Of a stretch of DNA of 64,000 nucleotides, positions 41,552-49,149 are shown piece after piece. The DNA is from a virus. Made by a program: the position numbers and the translations under genes. The first letter of the stretch is position 1, and every line of letters starts with the position of its first letter. The notes under the pieces are model-generated. The model had not been told where the DNA came from. It saw only the letters and a program-made list of their open reading frames with translations, and ran no database searches. The stretch covers positions 1 to 64,000 of the IMG/VR virus record IMGVR_UViG_3300047557_002951; one strand, 5' to 3'.

Positions 41552-42732
41552 ATTACTGGGTCAATGTAGGTGAGTGCTGCTGTATAAAAAGTTCTACCAC
41601 TTACTTGCTTCCAGTTGGTTCCACCAGCAAATGTAGTGACTGGAGTTGATACATTGGTTATTTGTGCATTTCCAAGTTGTCCATTATTATTACGACCCCA
41701 AGTCCATAAAGTTCCATTGGTCTTGATTGCAGATGTATGTTCACTTCCACTATTACTATTCACTTGTTTCCAATCGGTTCCTCCAGCAAATGTTGTAACT
41801 GGAGTGGATACATCAGTTGTTGATGCATTTCCAAGTCTTCCAAAATATCCATAACCCCAAGTCCATAGAGTTCCATCGGTTTTAATTGCTACTGTATGAC
41901 CATATCCACTATGCACCTGTTTCCAGTTCGTTCCGCCGGAAAAGGTGGTGATTGGAGTGGATATACTAAATGTTGTTACTACTGCATTTCCAATTCGTCC
42001 ATTAGCACTATTACCCCAAGTCCATAGAGTTCCATCAGTTTTGATTGCTGATGTATGTGAATTTTGAGAACTTACTTGTTTCCAGTTATTTCCTCCAGCA
42101 AATGTAGTAACTGGAGTAGATCTATTGTTTACTTGCGCGTTTCCAAGTTGTCCAAGATTCCCTCGACCCCAAGTCCATAGAGTTCCATCAGTTTTGATTG
42201 CTGATGTATAAGCATATCCACAACTTACTTGTTTCCAGTTGGTTCCTCCAGCAAATGTAGTGACCGGAGTTGATACATTGGTTATTGTTGCATTTCCAAG
42301 TTGTCCAAAATTCCCTCTACCCCAAGTCCATAGAGTTCCATCAGTTTTGATTGCTGATGTATATTGACCTCCACTACTCACTTGCTTCCAGTTGGTTCCT
42401 CCAGCAAATGTAGTGACCGGAGTGGATATACTACCTGTTGTTACTGCATTTCCAAGTCGTCCATAACCTCCATTACCCCAAATCCATAAGGTTCCATCAG
42501 TTTTGATTGCTGCTGTATGATTATCTCCACTACTCACTTGTTTCCAGTTGGTTCCTCCAGTAGAGGTAGTGACTGGAGTGGACCTATTGGTTGTTTGTGC
42601 GTTTCCAAGTCTTCCATAAGTTCCACCACCCCAAGTCCATAAGTTCCCATCACTGAACATATCAGCAGGTACAAAGATATCATCAAAACTATAATCAAGT
42701 CCGTTTTCTCTAAAGTTATAGAATGTAGGCAT
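41548..42732 (-). CDS. RCC1-repeat (seven-bladed propeller) protein, 394 aa
   Basis: After a 30-residue N-terminus (MPTFYNFRENGLDYSFDDIF) come seven repeats of about 51 residues: LW(T/I)WGxGxxGxLGNAxxTxxS, [16 protein letters not shown] and xxxHTxAIKTDGT. Seven RCC1-type blades make one complete propeller. Repeats are nearly identical except at three places: after LWTWG, after GNA and around the GxxHT turn. Two paralogues lie at 46337 and 48265. In phages such propellers would suit receptor binding; no phage RCC1 function is certain. The sequence has no signal peptide. Confidence 0.85.
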   Translation of the reverse strand: MPTFYNFRENGLDYSFDDIFVPADMFSDGNLWTWGGGTYGRLGNAQTTNRSTPVTTSTGGTNWKQVSSGDNHTAAIKTDGTLWIWGNGGYGRLGNAVTTGSISTPVTTFAGGTNWKQVSSGGQYTSAIKTDGTLWTWGRGNFGQLGNATITNVSTPVTTFAGGTNWKQVSCGYAYTSAIKTDGTLWTWGRGNLGQLGNAQVNNRSTPVTTFAGGNNWKQVSSQNSHTSAIKTDGTLWTWGNSANGRIGNAVVTTFSISTPITTFSGGTNWKQVHSGYGHTVAIKTDGTLWTWGYGYFGRLGNASTTDVSTPVTTFAGGTDWKQVNSNSGSEHTSAIKTNGTLWTWGRNNNGQLGNAQITNVSTPVTTFAGGTNWKQVSGRTFYTAALTYIDPVI

Positions 42733-42753
42733 TTGGAGTTCTTGGAAAAGACT

Positions 42754-43107
42754 TTATTCTACGAAAATCACAGGAGTGTTCATACTTTCACTCCACTTTT
42801 GAAGATATTGTTTAACTTCACTTTTTACTTCTTTATTATTTATTGCTAGTGCTTTTAGATATTGACCATTCTCATTAGTTTCCACAGAGACTAATACATT
42901 ACACTTATCAGGTCTCATTTCTTCTGGAAGTAAATGTTGAGACCAAGCACACTGATAATCTCTACAAACTTCTGGTCGTGCTTTATGAACTCCGCAACCA
43001 TTACACTCTAAAAACTTACAAGATTTTCCTGCTCCAAACTTCCATCCAAAAGCATCACCAATCAACCAAGAACAGCAAGCAGTGCATTCTCCACACTCAC
43101 GAAACAT
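42754..43107 (-). CDS. CxxCxxCC (YkgJ-type) metal-binding protein, 117 aa
   Basis: Start chosen at ATG 43105-43107, which has AGGGAGGA close above; the longer frame adds 12 residues. MFRECGECTACCSWLIGDAF holds the CxxCxxCC motif, followed by 'CKFLECNGCGVHKARPEVCR' and 'DYQCAWSQHLLPEEMRPDKC', the second and third Cys clusters of YkgJ-family zinc/iron proteins. The eight or more Cys residues would bind iron or zinc. It overlaps the preceding gene by 11 bases within the modification island and may carry iron for the oxygenases there. Confidence 0.7.
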   Translation of the reverse strand: MFRECGECTACCSWLIGDAFGWKFGAGKSCKFLECNGCGVHKARPEVCRDYQCAWSQHLLPEEMRPDKCNVLVSVETNENGQYLKALAINNKEVKSEVKQYLQKWSESMNTPVIFVE

Positions 43108-43753
43108 AATCTTCCTCCCTATAATAATGGGTATAAGAATCAAAAATACCCGGTTGATGAATAGATTTTGGATTGGAGTTTGGATTACTTCCTATCCATA
43201 GTTCTCTATCTATACGATAATCACTATAAAGAAATTTATGGTCTAATGTTTGTATGTGTTTTGAAGTTGCCCACCAAAAGTTTCCAGTAAAATTATATGT
43301 ACCTTCTACTGGTTTTGTTGTTGTTCCGTCACTCCATAAAGTTTCTCCAACTGGATTTAAATTTGCACCAACACAATCATAATCATTCAAGTATTCTACA
43401 CACTCTTTCCACTTATCAATCACAAAGTGTTCCATCATTAATCTCCAAGCATTAGCAGTCAAAGTTCCTTTACTTGCTCCCTTCATATGAAAATATAAAA
43501 TCTTATAATCGGGATTTTCATATGCAAAATCTTTAAGAGCAATTAGAGTTTCTGTTTCTTCTTTCCAATTTTTATTGTATAAAACTTTTGCCTTTGACGG
43601 AACATAAAACATTTCTTCATTTCCATTTACACCAATATGAAAATGATTTACTTCATTTAAAAGACCCGATACAAATAATCTATTAATTTGTTGTTGGTAA
43701 ATGAAAGCAGAAATATTATTTTGAAATGTATGATAAAAGACTGCGATTTTCAT
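43097..43753 (-). CDS. Putative glycosyltransferase-related protein, 218 aa
   Basis: MKIAVFYHTFQNNISAFIYQ..., 'NPDYKILYFHMKGASKGTLT', 'VGANLNPVGETLWSDGTTTK' and 'TYNFTGNFWWATSKHIQTLD' resemble small marine glycan-cluster proteins where a 'YxHxKG' and 'FxGNFWWA' pair recurs. The family name is not known to me. It overlaps the previous gene by four bases. Because its neighbours are glycosyltransferase-like, a role in glycan modification is inferred, not seen. Confidence 0.55.
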   Translation of the reverse strand: MKIAVFYHTFQNNISAFIYQQQINRLFVSGLLNEVNHFHIGVNGNEEMFYVPSKAKVLYNKNWKEETETLIALKDFAYENPDYKILYFHMKGASKGTLTANAWRLMMEHFVIDKWKECVEYLNDYDCVGANLNPVGETLWSDGTTTKPVEGTYNFTGNFWWATSKHIQTLDHKFLYSDYRIDRELWIGSNPNSNPKSIHQPGIFDSYTHYYREEDYVS

Positions 43754-44529
43754 ATATTATATTGGACTCCTTCCATTCCTTTAATTACATTCAACCCAAG
43801 ATTTGGAATGCTAATGATATTCTTTTTATTTAAGAAACGATAAAGAGAATGTTCGACATCAGTTCCAGCAGTAAATTGAATCATTTTTTCCATATAAACA
43901 AATGCTCTTTCAAGTGCTTCAACTGCTTCATTAAATAACATTCTATCAAAAGACCACAAACCAGTAATCATCATACCCTTTGCTCCATAAAGATAGGCAT
44001 AGACATTCTCAAGTTCCTTATCATTAAAGTTTTCTGCTTCTTGTGGAAGATACTCATAACTTTTAATCACATACTTGTTCTCAAGAAACTTACTTTGATA
44101 ATCTTGAATATTAAAATCGTCATTAAGTAAATATCTTCCAGTAAGTTTGAATACTCTTTGACTATCACTAAAAAGATTATGTTTTTTGATTACATAAAGA
44201 CTATTCAATAATCCTCTGGTTTCCAATAAGGATTTTCCATAAGTAATCAGTTCAGGTCTTTTTTCAAGATTTTCATAGATTTGCTGAAGAACTAGTTCAT
44301 TATAAAACTCCAAAAACAAATCTGCTTTTTCTTTGAATATCTCTTTTTGCTTTTCATCAATAGGTTTTGATGAGCACTCAAATAAAACTACATATGAGTC
44401 TGGAACTTTTTTACGAATACATTCAATTGTTTCTAAAGTCTGTTCAAATCTTTGTTGCTCATCATATGCACTAAACTTATCTTCTTGAAAGTGTTTGAGT
44501 GCTGAACCTACTAAAAATAAAAACTTCAT
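43750..44529 (-). CDS. Putative glycosyltransferase with KLTGRY motif, 259 aa
   Basis: MKFLFLVGSALKHFQEDKFS begins the protein. 'SQRVFKLTGRYLLNDDFNIQ' carries K-L-T-G-R-Y, a motif I associate with glycosyltransferases of capsule clusters, and 'YGAKGMMITGLWSFDRMLFN' follows. Residues 20-120 are helical (QTLETIECIRKKVPDSYVV). No DxD is evident. Coupled by four-base overlaps with the oxygenase gene upstream and the next gene downstream. Confidence 0.55.
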   Translation of the reverse strand: MKFLFLVGSALKHFQEDKFSAYDEQQRFEQTLETIECIRKKVPDSYVVLFECSSKPIDEKQKEIFKEKADLFLEFYNELVLQQIYENLEKRPELITYGKSLLETRGLLNSLYVIKKHNLFSDSQRVFKLTGRYLLNDDFNIQDYQSKFLENKYVIKSYEYLPQEAENFNDKELENVYAYLYGAKGMMITGLWSFDRMLFNEAVEALERAFVYMEKMIQFTAGTDVEHSLYRFLNKKNIISIPNLGLNVIKGMEGVQYNI

Positions 44530-44984
44530 AAGTAATCTGTGTTAAAACTAATAATAATCCGTTCTTCAGTTTCTTCTTCAGTATAATGAACTAAATCACT
44601 TGAAAAGATAGTCAAAAGACCTGGATATGGTTGTACTTGTGTGTCTGGAAATATCAAAGGAGTGCTACCAGAAATATAAAATGCTCCACTTATAATACTT
44701 TCTTCGTGCTTATGTGCCTTGAGTTTATTTCCTGCTTGTGAGATATTGAACCAACTGTTGATAAACTTGAGTGGTGGAATCTCATACTTATTACAATATA
44801 ATCTAACATATTGCTTAAGAATATTTCGCAATCCAGTCAATTCTGGATACATTAGAACAGGCATTCCGTGATTGTAAGTAGAAACACCTTTAGTTACAAG
44901 ACCATGAGAACTGGTTTCTATTTCAAGAAGTTTGGTCTTAATGATATTTAGATTGAGAAAAGAAAGGTTATACTCCTCTATCAT
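44526..44984 (-). CDS. 2-oxoglutarate/Fe(II) oxygenase (2OG-FeII_Oxy_5-like), 152 aa
   Basis: 'FINSWFNISQAGNKLKAHKH' is the WxN..GxxnxxHxH signature with the first iron-binding histidines. 'EESIISGAFYISGSTPLIFP' continues the beta-helix, and 'LLTIFSSDLVHYTEEETEER' gives the distal His followed by the Arg that binds 2-oxoglutarate, ending IIISFNTDYL. This layout belongs to the small cyanophage and bacterial 2OG oxygenases of TIGR02466 type. Substrate unknown. It overlaps the upstream glycosyltransferase by 17 bases. Confidence 0.75.
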   Translation of the reverse strand: MIEEYNLSFLNLNIIKTKLLEIETSSHGLVTKGVSTYNHGMPVLMYPELTGLRNILKQYVRLYCNKYEIPPLKFINSWFNISQAGNKLKAHKHEESIISGAFYISGSTPLIFPDTQVQPYPGLLTIFSSDLVHYTEEETEERIIISFNTDYL

Positions 44985-46308
44985 TGAGAAACTCTCCCAG
45001 TTGTTTCAAAGGTTCGTCCCAGTTTCTTGGTTTCTTTTGCTTGAAGAGATGAACATTGTCTCCATACCACCAAGACTTTCCTGTAGAACTTGTCCATACA
45101 TAATATTCCATAATCGGTACAAACACGCAGACTTCTTTGCCTTGTGCTGCTGCGATATGAGCAATAGAAGTGCAAGAAGTAATCACCAAGTCCATTTGAG
45201 ATACAAGTGAAAATGTATCTGTAAAATCACGATTTGGAATATCAAAAGTCTTTACATTATATCCTTCTGGTGGTTGTTGGTCTGGTAGTTGTAGAGAATA
45301 TAAAGATGCTTTTGTCTTTGAGAGAATATCAAAGAGTGGTTCTGGTTGAATAGAACGGAAATGTGCTTGCTCAAATCCAGAACCAGAATTCCAGAATGCT
45401 CCAATCTTATACTTTTTGTCTTCCTTTAGGTATGAATATTGTTCTTCTTTTTCTGGTAGTGGGTTTAGATAAGGAGTTTGACCTAAATCTTCTACTTTGA
45501 GATTGAGATAATAAGGTAGAGCAAGAGCATAAACCCAACAAGCATCCTCTGGAAACTCTGGTTCATCGTAAATACAAACAGAATGAAACCCATTATAGTT
45601 GAAGAGTTTCACCAGTTCTTTTCTTGTAGAAGTCCAAATTGGGTTCATACCAAGTTCTTTGAGGTGCTTCATAAAACGAATATGAATAACCTCATCACCA
45701 GCACCACACTGACTATCAATTAAAATCGTTCTTTCTGGTTCTGGTGTTCCATCCCACTTTGGAAATGGTGGAAGTTGTCGGTTCTTATATGCCTCTACTT
45801 CTCCTGCCTTAAGAAAGTGTTGAAGTCCTGTATGAATATCATCTTTCCTAAAGTAATGACCTGATAAGTTGTGATATGCCTTTCTTTCTATTTCTTCTGG
45901 TAATGGTTTTTTGATGAGGTCAAATAAAAGTTTTTCTGATTTTTCTTTTTGGTTAAGAGCAGAATATGAAAATGTTTCCTCTAAAAGAAGTTCAGTATCT
46001 TGAGGATTTTGCGATTTGATTTTTGAGATTTGAGTGATTGCTTTTTCTGGATAGTTGTTTTGATTATATGCGTTGATTAGATTTTTTGTGGTTGTATATT
46101 TTTCTTCTTTTGATTTAGCAAGTTTGAGTGCCTTCTCACCATAAGTAATCGCATTTGAGAAATCTTTAATCTCAAAGAAAATCTTTGCTACATCATCATA
46201 TTGCTGAAAAGTTTCTGCTCTCTTTCCAAATGCTTGAAGAACTTGTGTCGTCAGTTCTTTTTCATCAAAGGAATATAGAGTCTTTGTGACCAACTCAAGA
46301 GGGTTCAT
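44968..46308 (-). CDS. TPR-glycosyltransferase (GT9/GT41-like), 446 aa
   Basis: Residues 1-170 are TPR-like helical repeats (DVAKIFFEIKDFSNAITYGE, then 'KAITQISKIKSQNPQDTELL'). Residues 190-440 form a GT-B-like domain: 'TILIDSQCGAGDEVIHIRFM' (the GxGD loop), 'KIGAFWNSGSGFEQAHFRSI' and 'LVITSCTSIAHIAAAQGKEV', the D/S-H-x-A-A-A-x-G donor-site element of TPR-linked O-GlcNAc-like and heptosyl-like transferases. The TPR part can bind protein substrates, so a virion protein could be its acceptor. A late promoter (46331-46338) precedes it. Confidence 0.75.
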   Translation of the reverse strand: MNPLELVTKTLYSFDEKELTTQVLQAFGKRAETFQQYDDVAKIFFEIKDFSNAITYGEKALKLAKSKEEKYTTTKNLINAYNQNNYPEKAITQISKIKSQNPQDTELLLEETFSYSALNQKEKSEKLLFDLIKKPLPEEIERKAYHNLSGHYFRKDDIHTGLQHFLKAGEVEAYKNRQLPPFPKWDGTPEPERTILIDSQCGAGDEVIHIRFMKHLKELGMNPIWTSTRKELVKLFNYNGFHSVCIYDEPEFPEDACWVYALALPYYLNLKVEDLGQTPYLNPLPEKEEQYSYLKEDKKYKIGAFWNSGSGFEQAHFRSIQPEPLFDILSKTKASLYSLQLPDQQPPEGYNVKTFDIPNRDFTDTFSLVSQMDLVITSCTSIAHIAAAQGKEVCVFVPIMEYYVWTSSTGKSWWYGDNVHLFKQKKPRNWDEPLKQLGEFLNDRGV

Positions 46309-46330
46309 AAAGAATATTATGTGTTTTCAG

Positions 46331-46338
46331 TATTTATT
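46331..46338 (-). promoter_or_regulatory. Late promoter AATAAATA
   Basis: AATAAATA overlaps the end of the RCC1 gene above and lies 23 bases above the ATG of the TPR-glycosyltransferase. It would drive the island 46308 to about 42754. Confidence 0.55.
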
Positions 46339-47581
46339 AGAAACTTGCGAAGTCTACTGATTTGATTGCTACTGTGTGATTACCTCCAATAGCACTTACT
46401 TGTTTCCAGTTGGTTCCGCCGGCAAAGGTGGTGACTGGAGTGGATTTACTGTTTGTTTCTGCATTTCCAAGTTGTCCACTAGATCCACCACCCCAAGTCC
46501 AAAGAGTTCCATCAGTTTTGATTGCAGATGTATTACGATATCCAGCACCCACTTGTTTCCAGTTGGTTCCTCCAGCGAATGTGGTGACTGGAGTGCTTAT
46601 ATTACCTGTTATTACTGCATTTCCAAGTTGTCCATTAGCACCAAAACCCCAAGTCCATAAAGTTCCATCGGTCTTGATTGCAGATGTATATTCACCTCCA
46701 CTACTCACTTGTTTCCAGTTAGTTCCACCAGCAAATGTTGTTACTGGAGTGGATATACTACCTGTTGTTACTGCGTTTCCAAGTCGTCCATTAGCACTAT
46801 TACCCCAAGACCAAAGAGTTCCATCGGTTTTGATTGCTGACATATGTTGACTTCCACAACTCACTTGTTTCCAGTTGGTTCCTCCAGCAAATGTAGTAAC
46901 TGGAGTTGATACATTGGTTGTTACTGCGTTTCCAAGTCTTCCAAAAGATCCAACACCCCAGGTCCATAAAGTTCCATCGGTCTTGATTGCTGCTGTATGA
47001 TTACCTCCACTACTCACTTGTTTCCAGTTATTTCCTCCAGCAAATGTGGTGACTGGAGTTGATATATTACCTGTTGTTACTGCGTTTCCAAGTTTTCCAC
47101 CAGATCCACTACCCCAAGTCCATAGGGTTCCGTCAGTTTTGATTGCTGCTATAAAATCACCTCCAATAGACGGTGGTGGACCAGCACTGACTTGTTTCCA
47201 GTTAGTTCCTCCAGCGAATGTTGTAACTGGAGTGGACCTATTGGTTGTTTGTGCGTTTCCAAGTCTCCCATAAGTTCCAAAACCCCAAGTCCATAAAGTT
47301 CCATCAGTTTTGATTGCTGCATTAAAACCATTTCCACCACTCACTTGTTTCCAATTGGTTCCTCCAGCAAAAGTAGTGATTGGAGTGGACCTATTACCTG
47401 TTGTTGTTCCATTTCCAAGAATTGAAACATTTCCAAGACCCCAAATCCACAACTCAGGAGGAATACCAATCTGCTGACCAATCTCAGGATAAACACTAAT
47501 TAAATAATCTTTAGTGACCAGTTTATTCCCTAAATCAACACCATTACTATCTTTAAAGTTAGTAGTTGGTTCTATGCTCAT
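46337..47581 (-). CDS. RCC1-repeat (seven-bladed propeller) protein, 414 aa
   Basis: A 48-residue N-terminus (MSIEPTTNFKDSNGVDLGNK ... YPEIGQQIGI) precedes seven RCC1-like repeats of about 51 residues. The second carries an insertion (SAGPPPSIGGDF). Last residues are AIKSVDFASF. The N-terminal 'GVDLxxxLVTKDYL' resembles the same region of the paralogue at 48265 ('[13 protein letters not shown]'), suggesting a common docking part. It ends where the glycosyltransferase promoter begins. Confidence 0.85.
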   Translation of the reverse strand: MSIEPTTNFKDSNGVDLGNKLVTKDYLISVYPEIGQQIGIPPELWIWGLGNVSILGNGTTTGNRSTPITTFAGGTNWKQVSGGNGFNAAIKTDGTLWTWGFGTYGRLGNAQTTNRSTPVTTFAGGTNWKQVSAGPPPSIGGDFIAAIKTDGTLWTWGSGSGGKLGNAVTTGNISTPVTTFAGGNNWKQVSSGGNHTAAIKTDGTLWTWGVGSFGRLGNAVTTNVSTPVTTFAGGTNWKQVSCGSQHMSAIKTDGTLWSWGNSANGRLGNAVTTGSISTPVTTFAGGTNWKQVSSGGEYTSAIKTDGTLWTWGFGANGQLGNAVITGNISTPVTTFAGGTNWKQVGAGYRNTSAIKTDGTLWTWGGGSSGQLGNAETNSKSTPVTTFAGGTNWKQVSAIGGNHTVAIKSVDFASF

Positions 47582-47582
47582 T

Positions 47583-48242
47583 TTATCCCTCTACTGGTTC
47601 TGGTTGTTCTTTAATCACAACAGCATAAACAGCATCAATTTCCACACAAGCATCAATTTCTTGAAGTTTTGCTAACTCCCAGTCAAATGCTGCCTGAACA
47701 ACGGCATCAATCTCACTTATAATCGTTTGAAGTTCTTCTGTAGTAATCTCCAACCAAGTATTCTGGAACTTAAAGTTATGAGGTCCTGGAGATGCTGCTA
47801 ACTTGCTTGCTAAAAGAAGTCTCTCTTCTCTTGAAGTTGATACTTCTACTTCCGTATTATTGACTATGAGAGTGATGATAGTATTTTCTTTTTCTCTTCT
47901 TGCTGGAGCAACCTCTTGCTTTCTAATATTTTTAACTTCTTCTAAGGTCTTATCTGTGATTGGATAAGTGAATACAACCTTTACTGGAACCTCATTTTCT
48001 TTTACAATTTCCCAAGTGAAGTTTCCAACATTATGATACTTTGGGTCGTGTTCTGGTATTACTCTTTCAGTTGGAACAAGATGAGTAAGACCATCACTAA
48101 AATGAATAGGAAGTGAAGAAAAACTTTGTGATGATATTCTTTCTTCTACTTCAAGTTCTTCTAACTCTTCATTGATATAACGAACATTCAATCCAAAAGG
48201 ACCAAGTTCTAATGAGTTATTATGAATAAGTGCGATTTCCAT
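47583..48242 (-). CDS. DUF4376-like tail-fibre-associated protein, 219 aa
   Basis: Start chosen at ATG 48240-48242 (MEIALIHNNSLELGPFGLNV). The 40 codons above it overlap the RCC1 gene in another frame and are rejected. The last 100 residues, with 'VEVSTSREERLLLASKLAAS', 'FQNTWLEITTEELQTIISEI' and 'DAVVQAAFDWELAKLQEIDA', match my recollection of DUF4376, common in tail-fibre and assembly proteins of tailed phages. The first 100 are beta-rich. Its late promoter is at 48256-48263; it lies between two RCC1 proteins and may attach or assemble them. Confidence 0.6.
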   Translation of the reverse strand: MEIALIHNNSLELGPFGLNVRYINEELEELEVEERISSQSFSSLPIHFSDGLTHLVPTERVIPEHDPKYHNVGNFTWEIVKENEVPVKVVFTYPITDKTLEEVKNIRKQEVAPARREKENTIITLIVNNTEVEVSTSREERLLLASKLAASPGPHNFKFQNTWLEITTEELQTIISEIDAVVQAAFDWELAKLQEIDACVEIDAVYAVVIKEQPEPVEG

Positions 48243-48255
48243 TGGTCTTTTTAGG

Positions 48256-48263
48256 TATTTATG
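48256..48263 (-). promoter_or_regulatory. Late promoter CATAAATA
   Basis: CATAAATA lies 14 bases above the chosen ATG of the DUF4376-like gene and just below the stop of the RCC1 gene at 48265. Its place supports the shorter start of that gene. Confidence 0.55.
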
Positions 48264-48264
48264 T

Positions 48265-49149
48265 TTATGAGAATGGGTATTCTGCTGAGATTCCTGCTTG
48301 GACTGCTGCTGTATGAGAAGATATACTAGCACTAACTTGTTTCCAGTTGGTTCCACCAGCAAATGTGGTGATTGGAGTGGATCTATTACCTACTATTACT
48401 GCATTTCCAAGTCTTCCATAAGACCCAAGACCCCAAGTCCATAAGGTTCCATCAGTTTTGATTGCTGCTGTATGAAAATATCCACTACTTACTTGTTTCC
48501 AGTTGGTTCCTCCAGCAAATGTAGTGACTGGAGTTGATACATTGGTTGTTACTGCGTTTCCAAGTTGTCCAGTATTTCCACGACCCCAAGTCCATAGAGT
48601 TCCATCGGTTTTAATTGCTACTGTATATTGGTATCCACTACTCACTTGTTTCCAGTTGGTTCCTCCAGCAAATGTGGTGACTGGAGTGGATCTACTGGTT
48701 ATTGCTGCATTTCCAAGTTGTCCATTAGTTCCACCACCCCAAGTCCATAAGGTTCCATCAGTCTTGATTGCTGCTGTATGATTACCTCCAACACTTACTT
48801 GTTTCCAGTTGTTCCCTCCAGCAAATGTGGTGACTGGAGTGGATATAGTACCTGTTGTTACTCCATTTCCAAGTTGTCCACTAGTTCCAATTCCCCAAGT
48901 CCATAAAGTTCCATCAGTTTTGATTGCTGCTGTGCAATTACTAGCACCACTAACTTGTTTCCAGTTGGTTCCTCCAGCAAATGTGGTGACTGGAGTGGAT
49001 ATATTGGTTATTGCTGCATTTCCAAGTTGTCCACTAGGTCCAGAACCCCAAGTCCATAAAGTATCTCCAACATATTGGTCAATCAACCAATAATCAGTTA
49101 CAAAATAGTTTTCTAAGTCACCTTCTGGCGAGAAAAACTGATTAGGCAT
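48265..49149 (-). CDS. RCC1-repeat protein with five repeats, 294 aa
   Basis: An N-terminus of about 30 residues ([20 protein letters not shown]) precedes five RCC1-type repeats, the last ending [17 protein letters not shown]. Its paralogues have seven, so either two blades were lost or the propeller needs a partner. Its ATG overlaps the end of the collagen-like fibre gene by eight bases, so it is read with that fibre. Repeats share long identical stretches with the other two genes, so copy number may have changed by recombination. Confidence 0.82.
   Translation of the reverse strand: MPNQFFSPEGDLENYFVTDYWLIDQYVGDTLWTWGSGPSGQLGNAAITNISTPVTTFAGGTNWKQVSGASNCTAAIKTDGTLWTWGIGTSGQLGNGVTTGTISTPVTTFAGGNNWKQVSVGGNHTAAIKTDGTLWTWGGGTNGQLGNAAITSRSTPVTTFAGGTNWKQVSSGYQYTVAIKTDGTLWTWGRGNTGQLGNAVTTNVSTPVTTFAGGTNWKQVSSGYFHTAAIKTDGTLWTWGLGSYGRLGNAVIVGNRSTPITTFAGGTNWKQVSASISSHTAAVQAGISAEYPFS

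Noticed and set aside
44526-44984. Calling the CxxCxxCC and oxygenase genes a defence system
   Set aside because: They lie in a late decoration operon, with no nuclease, helicase or toxin partner to support a defence role.
48243-48362. 40-codon upstream extension of the DUF4376-like gene
   Set aside because: It overlaps the RCC1 gene in another frame, carries the late promoter, and the ATG at 48240 is preceded by that promoter at a normal distance.
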